DNA from: Campylorhamphus procurvoides
Taxonomy: Eukaryota; Chordata; Aves; Passeriformes; Dendrocolaptidae
Reading direction: 5' to 3'
DNA length: 64,000 nt
Assembly (NCBI GenBank): GCA_013396655.1
Contig: WBMV01007704.1
Location: 812,153-876,152 of the forward strand
Shown here: positions 63,481 to 64,000 of the stretch, piece after piece
How positions within the stretch are numbered: position 1 is the stretch's first letter
Layout: each line of letters begins with the position of its first letter
The notes under the pieces: generated by a model
Seen by the model: the letters and a program-made list of their open reading frames with translations, nothing else
Database searches by the model: none
Told to the model about the DNA's origin: nothing
Position numbers and translations under genes: made by a program

Positions 63481-64000
63481 GCCAGGAAGAATGAGAGATT
63501 AGTCAGGAGAAGCCCTGAGTTTAAAAAAAAAAAGAAGGGAGAGAAAAAGAAAGTAGTGAAATGATGAGAGGTGACCAGATAGTGACAGGACGGTTTCCCT
63601 TTTCAAGTGTTTCCATTTGTCATTAATAGAAGCAACAGCCAGCCACCTGCCTGCATCTGTGCTTGCCTAAATTGCCCTGGAAATGCTGTCCTAGATGACA
63701 AATGCCTTCAAGTGCCTCTGAAAACCTTCCTCAGGTGCCTCTGGATAGCCTTGATACATGAGCATTCTCCAGCTGCTCCAGAAAAGCCAGCACGTGTCTC
63801 ACACTTTGCCATGTCCTGCCAGTCTCCCCAACCCAAATTCAGCAGTACAGCATCTCTGAGAAGCACCAACACCACTGATGGGGCAGCTTTGCCTCTTAGC
63901 TCTGCATACAGCAGTGGTACAGCCCCAAAAAGTCAGTATTTAAAATTCTTAGGCTTAAAAATCCAAACAGCCCCGCACAAAAAAACCCCCAAACTCATTT
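63481..64000. other. Intergenic sequence to the window edge
   Basis: Nothing recognised apart from A-rich runs near 63,520. Confidence 0.6.

Noticed and set aside
58545..64000. 3' end of SHANK2 on the minus strand
   Set aside because: Expected next gene by human order, but no SAM-domain or other SHANK2 coding sequence is visible; a UTR cannot be identified from sequence alone.

Overview
The window is vertebrate nuclear DNA, most likely from a bird. Two long intron-rich genes lie head to tail on the + strand, and degenerate CR1-type LINE fragments typical of birds and reptiles are scattered through it. The genes are recognisable exon by exon as PPFIA1 (liprin-alpha-1) followed by CTTN (cortactin), the order I recall for human 11q13. 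No bacterial-style operon, CRISPR array, viral genome or new gene system was seen.

Layout. Positions 1-31,500 hold the 3' part of PPFIA1: 23 constitutive coding exons (332-28773, 1,025 codons plus stop), three small in-frame cassette exons, and a 3' UTR split by an intron. About the first 177 residues lie upstream of the window. Positions 31,580-33,930 are intergenic with nothing recognised. Positions 33,930-36,240 are low-complexity and GC-rich: a polypurine tract, a C-rich minisatellite with a 32-N gap, the CpG-rich CTTN promoter and first-exon region, and a G-rich 43-bp minisatellite. The last sits in a segment that appears twice around a single N, probably an assembly artefact. Positions 38,236-56,913 hold all 16 coding exons of CTTN (551 codons plus stop), with the 3' UTR running to about 58,540. 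Positions 58,545-64,000 are intergenic with two CR1 fragments.

How the genes relate. From knowledge of the families, liprin-alpha-1 is a coiled-coil/SAM scaffold at focal adhesions and synapses, and cortactin is an Arp2/3 and F-actin binding SH3 protein of the cell cortex. Both act in cell-edge and adhesion dynamics, but they are independent transcription units here. Exon coordinates were set by reading splice sites and codon phase by eye against remembered vertebrate proteins. All junctions keep frame, and the summed lengths match the known proteins closely. The most useful observations concern splicing (PPFIA1 cassette exons, a NAGNAG acceptor, a likely GC donor in CTTN), a roughly 79-nt hairpin in a CTTN intron, and the probable false duplication near the CTTN promoter.
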